Positions 44,486 to 52,566 of a stretch of 64,000 bases of DNA are shown piece after piece. This DNA comes from CAXBDP01 sp963974465 (lineage in GTDB: Bacteria; Bacteroidota; Bacteroidia; Cytophagales; Cyclobacteriaceae). The DNA lies in assembly GCA_049340005.1 (NCBI GenBank), contig JBMPIY010000017.1; one strand, 5' to 3'. The notes beneath the pieces are model-generated. The model saw only the letters and a list, made by a program, of their open reading frames with translations. It was not told where the DNA came from and did no database searches. Position 1 is the stretch's first letter; every line of letters begins with the position of its first letter. The translations under genes and the position numbers were made by a program.

Positions 44486-45184
44486 CTAATTGATTGCAGG
44501 TTTTTCACGGTAAAACAAAACAGACAATAATATATATAATACTACAACCAATGGAATAGCACTGTAGCTAAAAATAGCGAAAAGTATTAAAGCTGATGCA
44601 AAGTATAAATAGATCAACCAATTGTCTTTGATGGAAGTGCTTTTGAACTTGAAAGCCATTAGTCGAAGAGGACTTACCAATAAATTTGCCAGTATTACAG
44701 CAGACATGGCAATGCCATATGGGTTGGTGAAAATGCTGTGGAGTATACTTTCTTCTACCATAATAAATGGAATGCCACTCACAAAAAAAGCACTTGCAGG
44801 TGTGGGCAATCCCGAGAAACTATAAGTTTGTGTTGTGTCCACATTAAACTTCGCTAAACGATAAGCCGAAAGAGGGGCGATTATTAAGGCGGCAACAGCT
44901 AAATAATTTTCTCCACCCAGGCTGTTAATTATGTGAAAACAAAGAAAAGCAGGCAGTACGCCAAAAGTAATCACGTCTGCAAGGGAGTCAAGCTGAGCAC
45001 CGATAGGAGATTGTACTTTTAATAAGCGAGCGACAAAGCCATCAAAAAAATCTAATACTGCGGCAATCCAGATGCAATAAGAAGCTGTGATAAACTCTCC
45101 TCCAAAGGCAAAGTAAATTCCTGCCAAGCCAAAGCATAGGTTGCCTAAAGTGATCAAATTTGGTATTTGCCGAATTATCATCAT
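44486..45184 (-). CDS. pssA: CDP-diacylglycerol-serine O-phosphatidyltransferase
   Basis: 232 residues from the ATG at 45184, which overlaps the stop of the preceding gene as TAATG; a TTG 15 bases earlier is a less likely start. The CDP-alcohol phosphotransferase motif is complete: DFFDGFVAR, then G and QLDSLAD. Around eight membrane segments. It makes phosphatidylserine in the inner membrane, the precursor of phosphatidylethanolamine. Co-transcribed with the metallo-hydrolase. Confidence 0.9.
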   Translation of the reverse strand: MMIIRQIPNLITLGNLCFGLAGIYFAFGGEFITASYCIWIAAVLDFFDGFVARLLKVQSPIGAQLDSLADVITFGVLPAFLCFHIINSLGGENYLAVAALIIAPLSAYRLAKFNVDTTQTYSFSGLPTPASAFFVSGIPFIMVEESILHSIFTNPYGIAMSAVILANLLVSPLRLMAFKFKSTSIKDNWLIYLYFASALILFAIFSYSAIPLVVVLYILLSVLFYREKPAIN

Positions 45185-45828
45185 TAGCGGATTGCGCAAA
45201 AAGGATTACTTTTCATTTCTTTTCCAACGGTTGTTGTGGGTCCATGACCTGGGTACACAACCATATCTTCCCCAAGAGGAAAAATCTTATTGTGAATGCT
45301 GTCAATTAAGGTGTTGAAATCTCCACCCGGCAAATCAGTTCTACCAATTGAGCCATCGAAAAGTACATCTCCGCCAATACAAATATTTTGATCCTTATTA
45401 ACAAAAGCGATATGACCTGGCGCATGTCCTGGAACGAATAAAATTTCTAGTTCGCTATTTCCAAATCCGATGGTATCACCCTCATCTACAAATTTATTTG
45501 CAGTGCTTGACTGATAGTTGGCGAAACCGTAGCTGCCTGCATACACTTCTACTGAAGCAAGAGTAGCTTCATCGGTTTTGTGCATTACCAAGTCAACGCC
45601 ATACTTTCGTTTTACAAATGCATTGCCAAGCACATGATCTATATGGCAGTGGGTGTTTAGTAATTGAACAACCTTTAAATCGTTGTCTTCAATGAATTTG
45701 CTAAGTATTTCTTCCTCATGTTTCTCGTAACAACCTGGATCGATGATGACACATTCTTTGGTTTCATCAAATAGAACCAAAGTGTTTTCTTGAAAAGGAT
45801 TGAAAGTGAAATTTTTAATTTGAATCAT
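45184..45828 (-). CDS. MBL-fold metallo-hydrolase (glyoxalase II-like)
   Basis: 214 residues. The zinc motif THCHIDH (His60, His62, Asp64, His65) is complete and further ligands are in PGHAPGHIAF, CIGGDVLF and VVYPGHGP. This places it among the small hydroxyacylglutathione hydrolase-like proteins; the substrate in this organism is not known. MIQIKNFTFNPFQEN is a typical family N-terminus, which supports the start at 45828. A -7 box ends only six bases before that start. Confidence 0.88.
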   Translation of the reverse strand: MIQIKNFTFNPFQENTLVLFDETKECVIIDPGCYEKHEEEILSKFIEDNDLKVVQLLNTHCHIDHVLGNAFVKRKYGVDLVMHKTDEATLASVEVYAGSYGFANYQSSTANKFVDEGDTIGFGNSELEILFVPGHAPGHIAFVNKDQNICIGGDVLFDGSIGRTDLPGGDFNTLIDSIHNKIFPLGEDMVVYPGHGPTTTVGKEMKSNPFCAIR

Positions 45829-45833
45829 ATTTT

Positions 45834-45841
45834 CAAAGATA
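45834..45841 (-). promoter_or_regulatory. -7 box very close to the metallo-hydrolase start
   Basis: TATCTTTG on the minus strand is a perfect TAnnTTTG box; a TTTG about 24 bases before it could be the -33 element. Its position would put transcription start at or within a base or two of the ATG, i.e. a leaderless message. Confidence 0.55.
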
Positions 45842-45949
45842 TGGACAAAATTGAAGCTATGATACCAAAATATCCAATTGCATCAGCCTAATTTGTGTAT
45901 TCAATGGTATTTTTGACTAAGATTTTATTTCTAGGGATAAATTAGATCG

Positions 45950-47035
45950 ATGCAGGTAGATTATTTGATAGTGGGACATGGGTTGGCGGGGGCTTGTTTG
46001 GCTTTTGAATTGCGATCGAGAGGCCAAAAAATAGCGGTGATGGATTTGCCAGCCGAGAATCATTCCTCCCGTGTGGCTGCTGGTCTTTACAATCCTGTAA
46101 CTGGACGCAAAATGGTGAAAACTTGGAATGCAGATAAACTTTTTCCTGCATTAGAATCATTTTATCAGCGGGTGGAAAAAGAATTTGAGACGAAAATTTT
46201 ATATCAATTACCGATTTACAGACCATTTTTTTCCATTGAGGAGCAAAACGAATGGATGGGTAAAATGGCCGATGAGAAATTCACTTCGATTATAGAGAAG
46301 GTGAGTGCTAAAAGCGAATTTGGAGATTCGATTAACGATCCATTTGGAGGTATTTGGTTGAAGAACTGTGGTTATTTAGATATACCTACCCTATTAGATA
46401 CTTCAAAGAATAGATTGCAAAAGGAAGGATGTTACTTTGAAGAAGAATTCGATGAAGATAAATTAGTCCTTAGCGAAAGAGGTAATTACAAGGATATCGA
46501 TTTCGGGAAAATAATTTTCGCAAATGGACTTTCAGCTCATAATAGCAAGTATTTCAATTGGTTGCCATTTCATCATTTGAAAGGTGAAATATTAGATTTG
46601 GAAACAAGCCTTCCCGATGCCGAAGTCGTATATAATAGAGGTGTGTTTATTTTCAATAATGCACAAAATGAGATTCGCTGTGGTAGCACATACGAATGGC
46701 GGGAGGTAAATTTGACGCCAACTGAAAAAGGTAAGAGCGAAATTTTAGAAAAGTTGAGTAATCTCTTCAGAAATTCCGTAGAAGTAAAAAGACAACGGGT
46801 AGGTATCCGACCTTCCACTAAGGATCGAAGGCCATTAATAGGAATTCATCCAGAACAAAAACTTTTGGGAATTTTTAATGGTTTGGGAACAAAAGGTGTA
46901 TCCATTGCACCCTATTTTGTCGTTCAGTTTTGTGAACACTTACTTGGTGGTAGGAATTTAGACAATGAAGTAGATATTAATCGCTATTTTTCTATATATT
47001 GGAATGATAAAGAAGTAGGCTTAGATGCAGAGTAA
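45950..47035 (+). CDS. FAD-dependent oxidoreductase (DAO family)
   Basis: 361 residues. The FAD Rossmann motif is DYLIVGHGLAGACLAFEL at the N-terminus; the C-terminal RVGIRPSTKDRRPLIG and FNGLGTKGVSIAPYF are typical of D-amino-acid oxidase/glycine oxidase-like enzymes. Substrate unknown; no thiamine or amino-acid genes nearby to suggest one. Its 3' end overlaps the start of the next gene by 11 bases. TATTTTTG at about 45911-45918 is a possible -7 box. Confidence 0.85.
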   Translation: MQVDYLIVGHGLAGACLAFELRSRGQKIAVMDLPAENHSSRVAAGLYNPVTGRKMVKTWNADKLFPALESFYQRVEKEFETKILYQLPIYRPFFSIEEQNEWMGKMADEKFTSIIEKVSAKSEFGDSINDPFGGIWLKNCGYLDIPTLLDTSKNRLQKEGCYFEEEFDEDKLVLSERGNYKDIDFGKIIFANGLSAHNSKYFNWLPFHHLKGEILDLETSLPDAEVVYNRGVFIFNNAQNEIRCGSTYEWREVNLTPTEKGKSEILEKLSNLFRNSVEVKRQRVGIRPSTKDRRPLIGIHPEQKLLGIFNGLGTKGVSIAPYFVVQFCEHLLGGRNLDNEVDINRYFSIYWNDKEVGLDAE

Positions 47036-50000
47036 AAACATATTTTCGATTGGGTTTATAGTACTTTTTACAGTGCTTAATTTTGGTGCGATCGCACAAA
47101 TCAATCAAGAAACATTTGGGAAAAGCAGAATTCAAAATCGGCAATTCGATTGGAAATTCTATGCTGGAGATAATTTTGAAGTTCATTTTTATGAAGGTGG
47201 AGAGAGAACAGCCAGAATGGCGATAGATTACCTTGAGGATGAATTTAACAGAATCACCGATTTGGTTGGTTACCCGCCTGCAAACAAAACCAGAATATTG
47301 CTTTACAATAATTTCTCTGATATGCAGCAGAGTAATATTGGGATCAACGGGACTGAATTTGATCTTACTGGAGAAATAATTAGCAACAGCAGTTATGTAG
47401 AAATAGCCTATACGGGAGAAAGTGAAACCTTTAAAAAATCTCTGAGCTACCAAACGGCAAGAAGTTTTATTTATGAAATGCTTTTTTCAGGTTCTTCAAC
47501 CGATTTTTTTGAATCCGCTTATTTATTGTCATTGCCCGAATGGTTTGTTGAAGGAGCCTCCTTGTATGTTGCCAATGGTTGGGACTTAGAAATGGACGAT
47601 TACTTGCGAGATTTAGTGGGTAGAGAAAAGAATCTCAAGCTAAGTAAACTCAAAGGTGATGAAGCGGCAATTGCTGGACAGTCTGTTTGGAATTATGTAG
47701 TTACACGCTATGGAGTCAGGAATTTCGCAAATATCCTCAACCTGACTAGAATCATCCGCAATGAAGAAAATAGCGTTGAAAACACACTAGGCGTTAATTT
47801 CAAGAAATTTACTAGTGATTGGCAGCTTTTCTATTCTGGTGGAGCCGAAATTGTAAATAATTCTTATATCGCTCATGATGAAGAGTCTATTGTAGGCAAA
47901 GCAACGAATAGAGAGACAATTGGGAATGAAGTGAAAATGAATCCAGAAGGAAGTAAAATTGCTTACGTCACCTTCAATAACGGAAAATATGCAGTCAATG
48001 TAAGAGATATTGCTAGCCAGAAAACCACAACAATATATAATGGTGGAATTAATGTATTGGAGCAACGCTTCGATTCCTCACTTCCTGTCTTGGCATGGCA
48101 AAGTAATGAGATTGTGGCCGTAGTGGCAAGATCCAAAACGGGCTTGGTTTTGAACTTACTTTCATTAAGTGGTAAGTCAGAGGGAAGTATTGAATTGCCG
48201 CAATTTGAGCATATATCAGAATTTAGTTTCGCGCCAGATGGATTGCGAATGGTCATGTCTGCATCGGTAAATGGTCAAAATGATTTATACTTATTTACAC
48301 CCTCCCGCAATTTCTTAAGAAGAATTACCAACGATATTTTTGATGATAGGAGTCCGCGTTTTATTCCAGGAAGCAATAGCATTGTTTTTTCCTCGAATAG
48401 ATTGAATGATAGTTTGCAAACGACAGCGAGAACAATGGATGAGATTTCTGATTTTTCTAGTCTGTATATATATAGTCTGGATTCGACTGAAGATGTTCTT
48501 ACAAGAATTACTTCCACTCTAACAGTTGATAGGAATCCTGTCCCAATCAACGCGAATGAGATTATTTATGCGAGTGATCAAAGAGGTATTGCCAATTTGT
48601 ACAAATTAAATATTGAGAACAAGACGTTTTCGCAGATATCAAATTATAACACGAGTATAGTTTCATTTGACGTAAGCGGGAGGAGGAATATATATTCGTA
48701 TTTAGCACTTTATGAGGGCAATACTGTGGCTTTTGTTGAGGATTTTAAGCCTGATGAAACATTTTTCTCACCCTTAACTTATCGTCAGCAAGCACTTCAG
48801 GCTAGGATGATTCAGGATAGAAGGTCAGAGTTTATGGATACTGAACAAGAAGTAGCTGTTGTAGAGGAGAAACCTATTGTAAACTTGGAAGCTCGTGAGG
48901 GTGAAATTGTCATCAATACAGAAAATTATATTTTCGATAAACAGGAGACAAGACAAAGTGAAAGACCAACAGGAGGTAACTCAATTCTAAGTAATCTGCG
49001 GGATCGGAGTCAAAGTTCATCTAGAATTTTAGGGCCAATCGATTTTGAATCCAAATTTGCTGTTAATCATTTTCAAGTAAGTTTTATTGTTGACCCGCTT
49101 CGTGGGTTTGGGCCAAATGCCAATGTAAGACTTAGTGACGTTTTGGAGAATCATACCTTCAATGCTGGTTTTTATACTTCACTTGATTTTTCTAAAGGAG
49201 GGGAGTTATTTGCCGAATATGTTTATAGAAAATACCGTCCAGACTTTAGAGTTAAGTACAATAGACGAAATATAAGACGAGATGATAATGAAATACAGCA
49301 TAAATATGTTCTTGATCAAATCGAGCTAATAGGTTCTTATCCGATCAATAATAGTTTAAGTATTGGTGCTGGGCCATTTGTAACACAAACCTTCTTCTTC
49401 GATCAGGATCCGCGTTTGCTTTCACCTACTTTGCCTCCAAATTTGCCAAATTCAGAGTCCAATAATCAGTATTATGGATTGAAAGCTGAATTGATTTTTG
49501 ATAATGCAATTTCAAAAAGCGTGAATATTTTCCATGGCACCAGAGCAAAAGCTACATATTCTCAATATGAATCCTTCGATTCTGAGAGCTTGTCTTTTGC
49601 CAAACTCAAAGTTGATATTAGGCATTATCAAGAAATTCATCGGGATATAATTTTTGCGGGCCGTTTAAACTATGGTCGATTTATGGGAAATGCTGCTAAG
49701 CAATTCCTATTAGGAGGCACAAATAATTGGATATTCAATACCATAAATAATACAGACCCAGATGGTAACTCTGATCCGCTTGCAAATGTGCCGTTGCAAG
49801 ATAATAGCGACATATTATTCCATGAATTTGCGACAAGTATAAGAGGGTACGATTTGAATACATTTAATGGAACAGACTTTCTGTCATTTAATGCTGAGAT
49901 TAGAATGCCAGTTTTCTCTTATTTATCTAAAGGTCCGATAGCTTCCAATTTCTTGCGAAACTTCCAATTGGTTGGTTTCTATGATGTAGGCTCAGCTTGG

Positions 50001-50240
50001 AGTGATGGGAAATCTCCATTCACTGGCGAAAGCAGTCAAAATATTGAAATTATAAGACCGGTTGGCAGTCCATTTCAGGCTGTAATAAATAATTTTGACA
50101 GTCCATGGTTGCAATCCTATGGTTTAGGTGCTAGAACTGTGTTACTTGGTTATTTCCTCCGTTTCGATTTAGCTTATCCAGTTGAACAATACAGTACTCC
50201 TAAACCAAGACTATTCGTATCTCTTGGATTAGATTTTTAA
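47025..50240 (+). CDS. Outer-membrane protein: degenerate peptidase-like domain, TolB-like propeller, C-terminal barrel
   Basis: 1071 residues with a signal peptide (to AIAQ, ~25). Residues ~30-270 resemble a zinc-peptidase (gluzincin/MA-like) domain: the downstream segment LPEWFVEGASLYVANG is kept, but the HExxH expected before it reads SFIYEM, so it is probably inactive. Residues ~290-600 form a TolB/WD40-like beta-propeller (ISEFSFAPDGLRMVMSAS, RSPRFIPGSNSIVFSSNR). From ~690 to the end it resembles an Omp85/D15-type outer-membrane barrel (PIDFESKF, SIGAGPFVTQTFFFDQ, FLLGGTNNW, final FVSLGLDF). Function unknown. Confidence 0.75.
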   Translation: MQSKNIFSIGFIVLFTVLNFGAIAQINQETFGKSRIQNRQFDWKFYAGDNFEVHFYEGGERTARMAIDYLEDEFNRITDLVGYPPANKTRILLYNNFSDMQQSNIGINGTEFDLTGEIISNSSYVEIAYTGESETFKKSLSYQTARSFIYEMLFSGSSTDFFESAYLLSLPEWFVEGASLYVANGWDLEMDDYLRDLVGREKNLKLSKLKGDEAAIAGQSVWNYVVTRYGVRNFANILNLTRIIRNEENSVENTLGVNFKKFTSDWQLFYSGGAEIVNNSYIAHDEESIVGKATNRETIGNEVKMNPEGSKIAYVTFNNGKYAVNVRDIASQKTTTIYNGGINVLEQRFDSSLPVLAWQSNEIVAVVARSKTGLVLNLLSLSGKSEGSIELPQFEHISEFSFAPDGLRMVMSASVNGQNDLYLFTPSRNFLRRITNDIFDDRSPRFIPGSNSIVFSSNRLNDSLQTTARTMDEISDFSSLYIYSLDSTEDVLTRITSTLTVDRNPVPINANEIIYASDQRGIANLYKLNIENKTFSQISNYNTSIVSFDVSGRRNIYSYLALYEGNTVAFVEDFKPDETFFSPLTYRQQALQARMIQDRRSEFMDTEQEVAVVEEKPIVNLEAREGEIVINTENYIFDKQETRQSERPTGGNSILSNLRDRSQSSSRILGPIDFESKFAVNHFQVSFIVDPLRGFGPNANVRLSDVLENHTFNAGFYTSLDFSKGGELFAEYVYRKYRPDFRVKYNRRNIRRDDNEIQHKYVLDQIELIGSYPINNSLSIGAGPFVTQTFFFDQDPRLLSPTLPPNLPNSESNNQYYGLKAELIFDNAISKSVNIFHGTRAKATYSQYESFDSESLSFAKLKVDIRHYQEIHRDIIFAGRLNYGRFMGNAAKQFLLGGTNNWIFNTINNTDPDGNSDPLANVPLQDNSDILFHEFATSIRGYDLNTFNGTDFLSFNAEIRMPVFSYLSKGPIASNFLRNFQLVGFYDVGSAWSDGKSPFTGESSQNIEIIRPVGSPFQAVINNFDSPWLQSYGLGARTVLLGYFLRFDLAYPVEQYSTPKPRLFVSLGLDF

Positions 50241-50272
50241 GAAATCAATCAAGAAAATTACTTCTTCCTATT

Positions 50273-51154
50273 ATGATAAAATCAATGACTGGCTATGGAA
50301 AGGCCTCAAATGGAAGCGATGGGATATCAATTAATGTTGAAATTCGGTCGCTCAATTCCAAGTATCTAGACCTATCTTTAAAGCTGCCTCGTATTTTCTC
50401 TGATAAGGAATTGGACATAAGAAATCTGGTGAGTAAGGTTTTGGTTAGAGGCAAGGTTTCTTTAGTTGTGGACTATGAGGATACCAATTCAACCATAGAG
50501 AAGGTAACTGTAAATGAGGATCTTTTCATGGCTTATCATTCAAAGTTAACTACACTCTCTAAAAAGGTTGGTTATAGTGGTCAAGATATTTTCAGAATGG
50601 CCATACAAATGCCGGACGTGATCATTTATAAAAATGATGATAATGAAATTCCCGATGAAGTTTGGAATGAAGTATTGCGAACTATAGAAGAAGGATTAGC
50701 AAAATGTGATGAGTTTAGGTTGAAGGAAGGAACTGCTTTAGGAGACTCCTTCAAAAGCAATATTGAAAGAATCCGTGGAAGCTTGAATGGTGTAATTGAA
50801 CGTGACCCACAGCGGGTGGATGATATCAAATTACGACTTCGGAATGCATTTCGCGACTGGGAAATGGCCGAAAATTTGGACGAGAATAGATTTGAGCAAG
50901 AACTTCTTTACTATATGGACAAGCTCGATATCAATGAAGAGAAAGTTAGACTAAGCAATCATCTTGATCATTTTTTGGAAGCAATGGATGCTTCAGATTC
51001 TCAAGGGAAAAAATTAAATTTTATTTCGCAGGAGATAGGAAGGGAAATCAATACTATCGGTTCTAAATCTTATGATTCGCAAATACAAAGACATGTAGTG
51101 AATATGAAAGATGAGTTGGAGCAAATAAAGGAACAGCTTTCCAATATTTTATAA
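50273..51154 (+). CDS. yicC: YicC/YloC-family endoribonuclease
   Basis: 293 residues, full length. MIKSMTGYGKAS at the start and NFISQEIGREINTIGSKS near the end are the family's conserved blocks. Cytoplasmic; family members are endoribonucleases implicated in RNA turnover. It follows the outer-membrane protein gene by 32 bases and ends at a strong terminator. Confidence 0.92.
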   Translation: MIKSMTGYGKASNGSDGISINVEIRSLNSKYLDLSLKLPRIFSDKELDIRNLVSKVLVRGKVSLVVDYEDTNSTIEKVTVNEDLFMAYHSKLTTLSKKVGYSGQDIFRMAIQMPDVIIYKNDDNEIPDEVWNEVLRTIEEGLAKCDEFRLKEGTALGDSFKSNIERIRGSLNGVIERDPQRVDDIKLRLRNAFRDWEMAENLDENRFEQELLYYMDKLDINEEKVRLSNHLDHFLEAMDASDSQGKKLNFISQEIGREINTIGSKSYDSQIQRHVVNMKDELEQIKEQLSNIL

Positions 51155-51180
51155 GAAGGAGTTCAAACTTTGAAATATAA

Positions 51181-51209
51181 AAAAAGCCATCTAATCTAGA
51201 TGGCTTTTT
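51181..51209. terminator. Bidirectional terminator
   Basis: AAAAAGCCATCT, five-base loop, AGATGGCTTTTT: a perfect twelve-base stem with A and T tracts, between the convergent yicC and tonB genes. Confidence 0.92.
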
Positions 51210-51231
51210 CATTTATTGTATTATTATATGA

Positions 51232-51912
51232 TTAACCTAACTGGAATGTGATAGGCAATCTCATTCTTACTTTTACAGCACGTCCACGTTGTTTGCCTGG
51301 CTTCCATTTAGGAGCGCCACTTACAACTCTTACTGCTTCTGCATCACAATCAGCACTAATGCCTTTAAGCACTTCTACATTGCTAATTGATCCATCGGTG
51401 TCGATAATAAATACGAGGAAAACTTTTCCTTCAATACCCATTCTTCTTGCAGATGCTGGATATTTCATATTTTTACTTACATAATCGTAAAATGCAGATA
51501 GACCACCTTCAGGTTCTGGTTGAACTTCAAGAGCGAATGAGTCAAAAATTTCATCAATTTCCTCTTCTTCTTCTTCAACTTCAAATACCTGCTGTTCAAT
51601 TACCTTTTCCTCGGTAAATTCGATGTCAAGTTCAATCTCAATTTCTTGTTCGATTTCCTCTTCATCTGGTACCTCAACAATCTCTGGTTGTACCACCTTT
51701 GGTGGTGGTGGAGGTGGTTGTTCTGTTGGTGGGATCTCAAGGATCTCATCCATTTCCATGTCAAGCGTACCTAAATCAAGCATGTCACCTTCATCGTAGT
51801 TTTTCCACTCGAAGGCAGCTGTTACTATCAGAATGCTTAATGCAAGTCCAATATTGAAAAACAAGCCAGCTTTTTTGTTCAGGTCCGCTTTGGGGTGTTT
51901 TTTACTTTCCAT
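51232..51912 (-). CDS. tonB: TonB-family energy transducer
   Basis: 226 residues. A single N-terminal membrane helix (GLFFNIGLALSILIVTAAF) is followed by a Pro-run (PTEQPPPPPPK) and a strikingly acidic linker of about 60 residues (EEIEQEIEIELDIEF, EEEEEEIDEIF). The C-terminal ~95 residues are the TonB domain (NMKYPASARRMGIEGKVFLV, WKPGKQRGRAVKVRMRLPI). It passes proton-motive energy from ExbBD to outer-membrane receptors. It has its own promoter, separate from gcvH. Confidence 0.92.
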   Translation of the reverse strand: MESKKHPKADLNKKAGLFFNIGLALSILIVTAAFEWKNYDEGDMLDLGTLDMEMDEILEIPPTEQPPPPPPKVVQPEIVEVPDEEEIEQEIEIELDIEFTEEKVIEQQVFEVEEEEEEIDEIFDSFALEVQPEPEGGLSAFYDYVSKNMKYPASARRMGIEGKVFLVFIIDTDGSISNVEVLKGISADCDAEAVRVVSGAPKWKPGKQRGRAVKVRMRLPITFQLG

Positions 51913-51952
51913 AGCTATTCCTTTTGTTTTGAATTTTCTAATGCAACGTGTC

Positions 51953-51983
51953 CAAAGATAAAAAATTAAATTTCTTATCCAAA
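51953..51983 (-). promoter_or_regulatory. tonB promoter
   Basis: TTTG, 19-base spacer, TATCTTTG on the minus strand: an exact match to the Bacteroidota TTG-N17-23-TAnnTTTG pattern. The leader to the tonB ATG is about 35 bases. The best promoter match in the window. Confidence 0.75.
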
Positions 51984-52133
51984 GCCTAATTCTACTAACG
52001 AAAAGTAGTAATTAGTAAATTATTTGAAAGGCAAAATTTTGACCTTTTTAATGTCTTTTACCTCTCGCTCTCTTAACTAACATCTAAGTTATTTAAATAA
52101 TTCCTTAAAACATAGTTAATAGCAAAAATAATG

Positions 52134-52514
52134 TTAAACTCCTGTTACTTCTCTGTATGAATCTGTAGAAAGAAGGCCATCAAGTTGAGAAGGATTACTC
52201 ATTTTTATTTTGATCATCCAACCTTTGCCGTAAGGATCTTCATTTACTAGTTCAGGAGCATTTTCTAGTTCTTCATTAAACTCCAAAACTGTGCCATCAA
52301 TCGGCATGAAAAGGTCTGATACTGTTTTTACGGCTTCTACCGTACCGAAAACCTCGCCAGCACCAATTTCGTCTCCTACAGTTTCAATTTCTACATAAAC
52401 GATATCGCCAAGTTCGCTTTGAGCAAATTCAGTAATACCAATTGTAGCGATATCACCATCTACACGAATCCACTCATGGTCTTCGGTATATTTAAGTTCT
52501 TCTGGAAAATTCAT
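52134..52514 (-). CDS. gcvH: Glycine cleavage system H protein
   Basis: 126 residues. The lipoyl-lysine is Lys63 in GTVEAVKTVSDLFMPIDG; YTEDHEWIRVDGDIATIGIT is the standard N-terminal block. The lipoyl arm carries the aminomethyl group between the P and T proteins. It lies just after sprA in the same direction, a gene neighbourhood I recall from other Bacteroidota. Confidence 0.95.
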   Translation of the reverse strand: MNFPEELKYTEDHEWIRVDGDIATIGITEFAQSELGDIVYVEIETVGDEIGAGEVFGTVEAVKTVSDLFMPIDGTVLEFNEELENAPELVNEDPYGKGWMIKIKMSNPSQLDGLLSTDSYREVTGV

Positions 52515-52566
52515 GAATTATATTTTTTAGACTCTTAAAGGTATAATGAAATTTTTGTTTTTCGAA

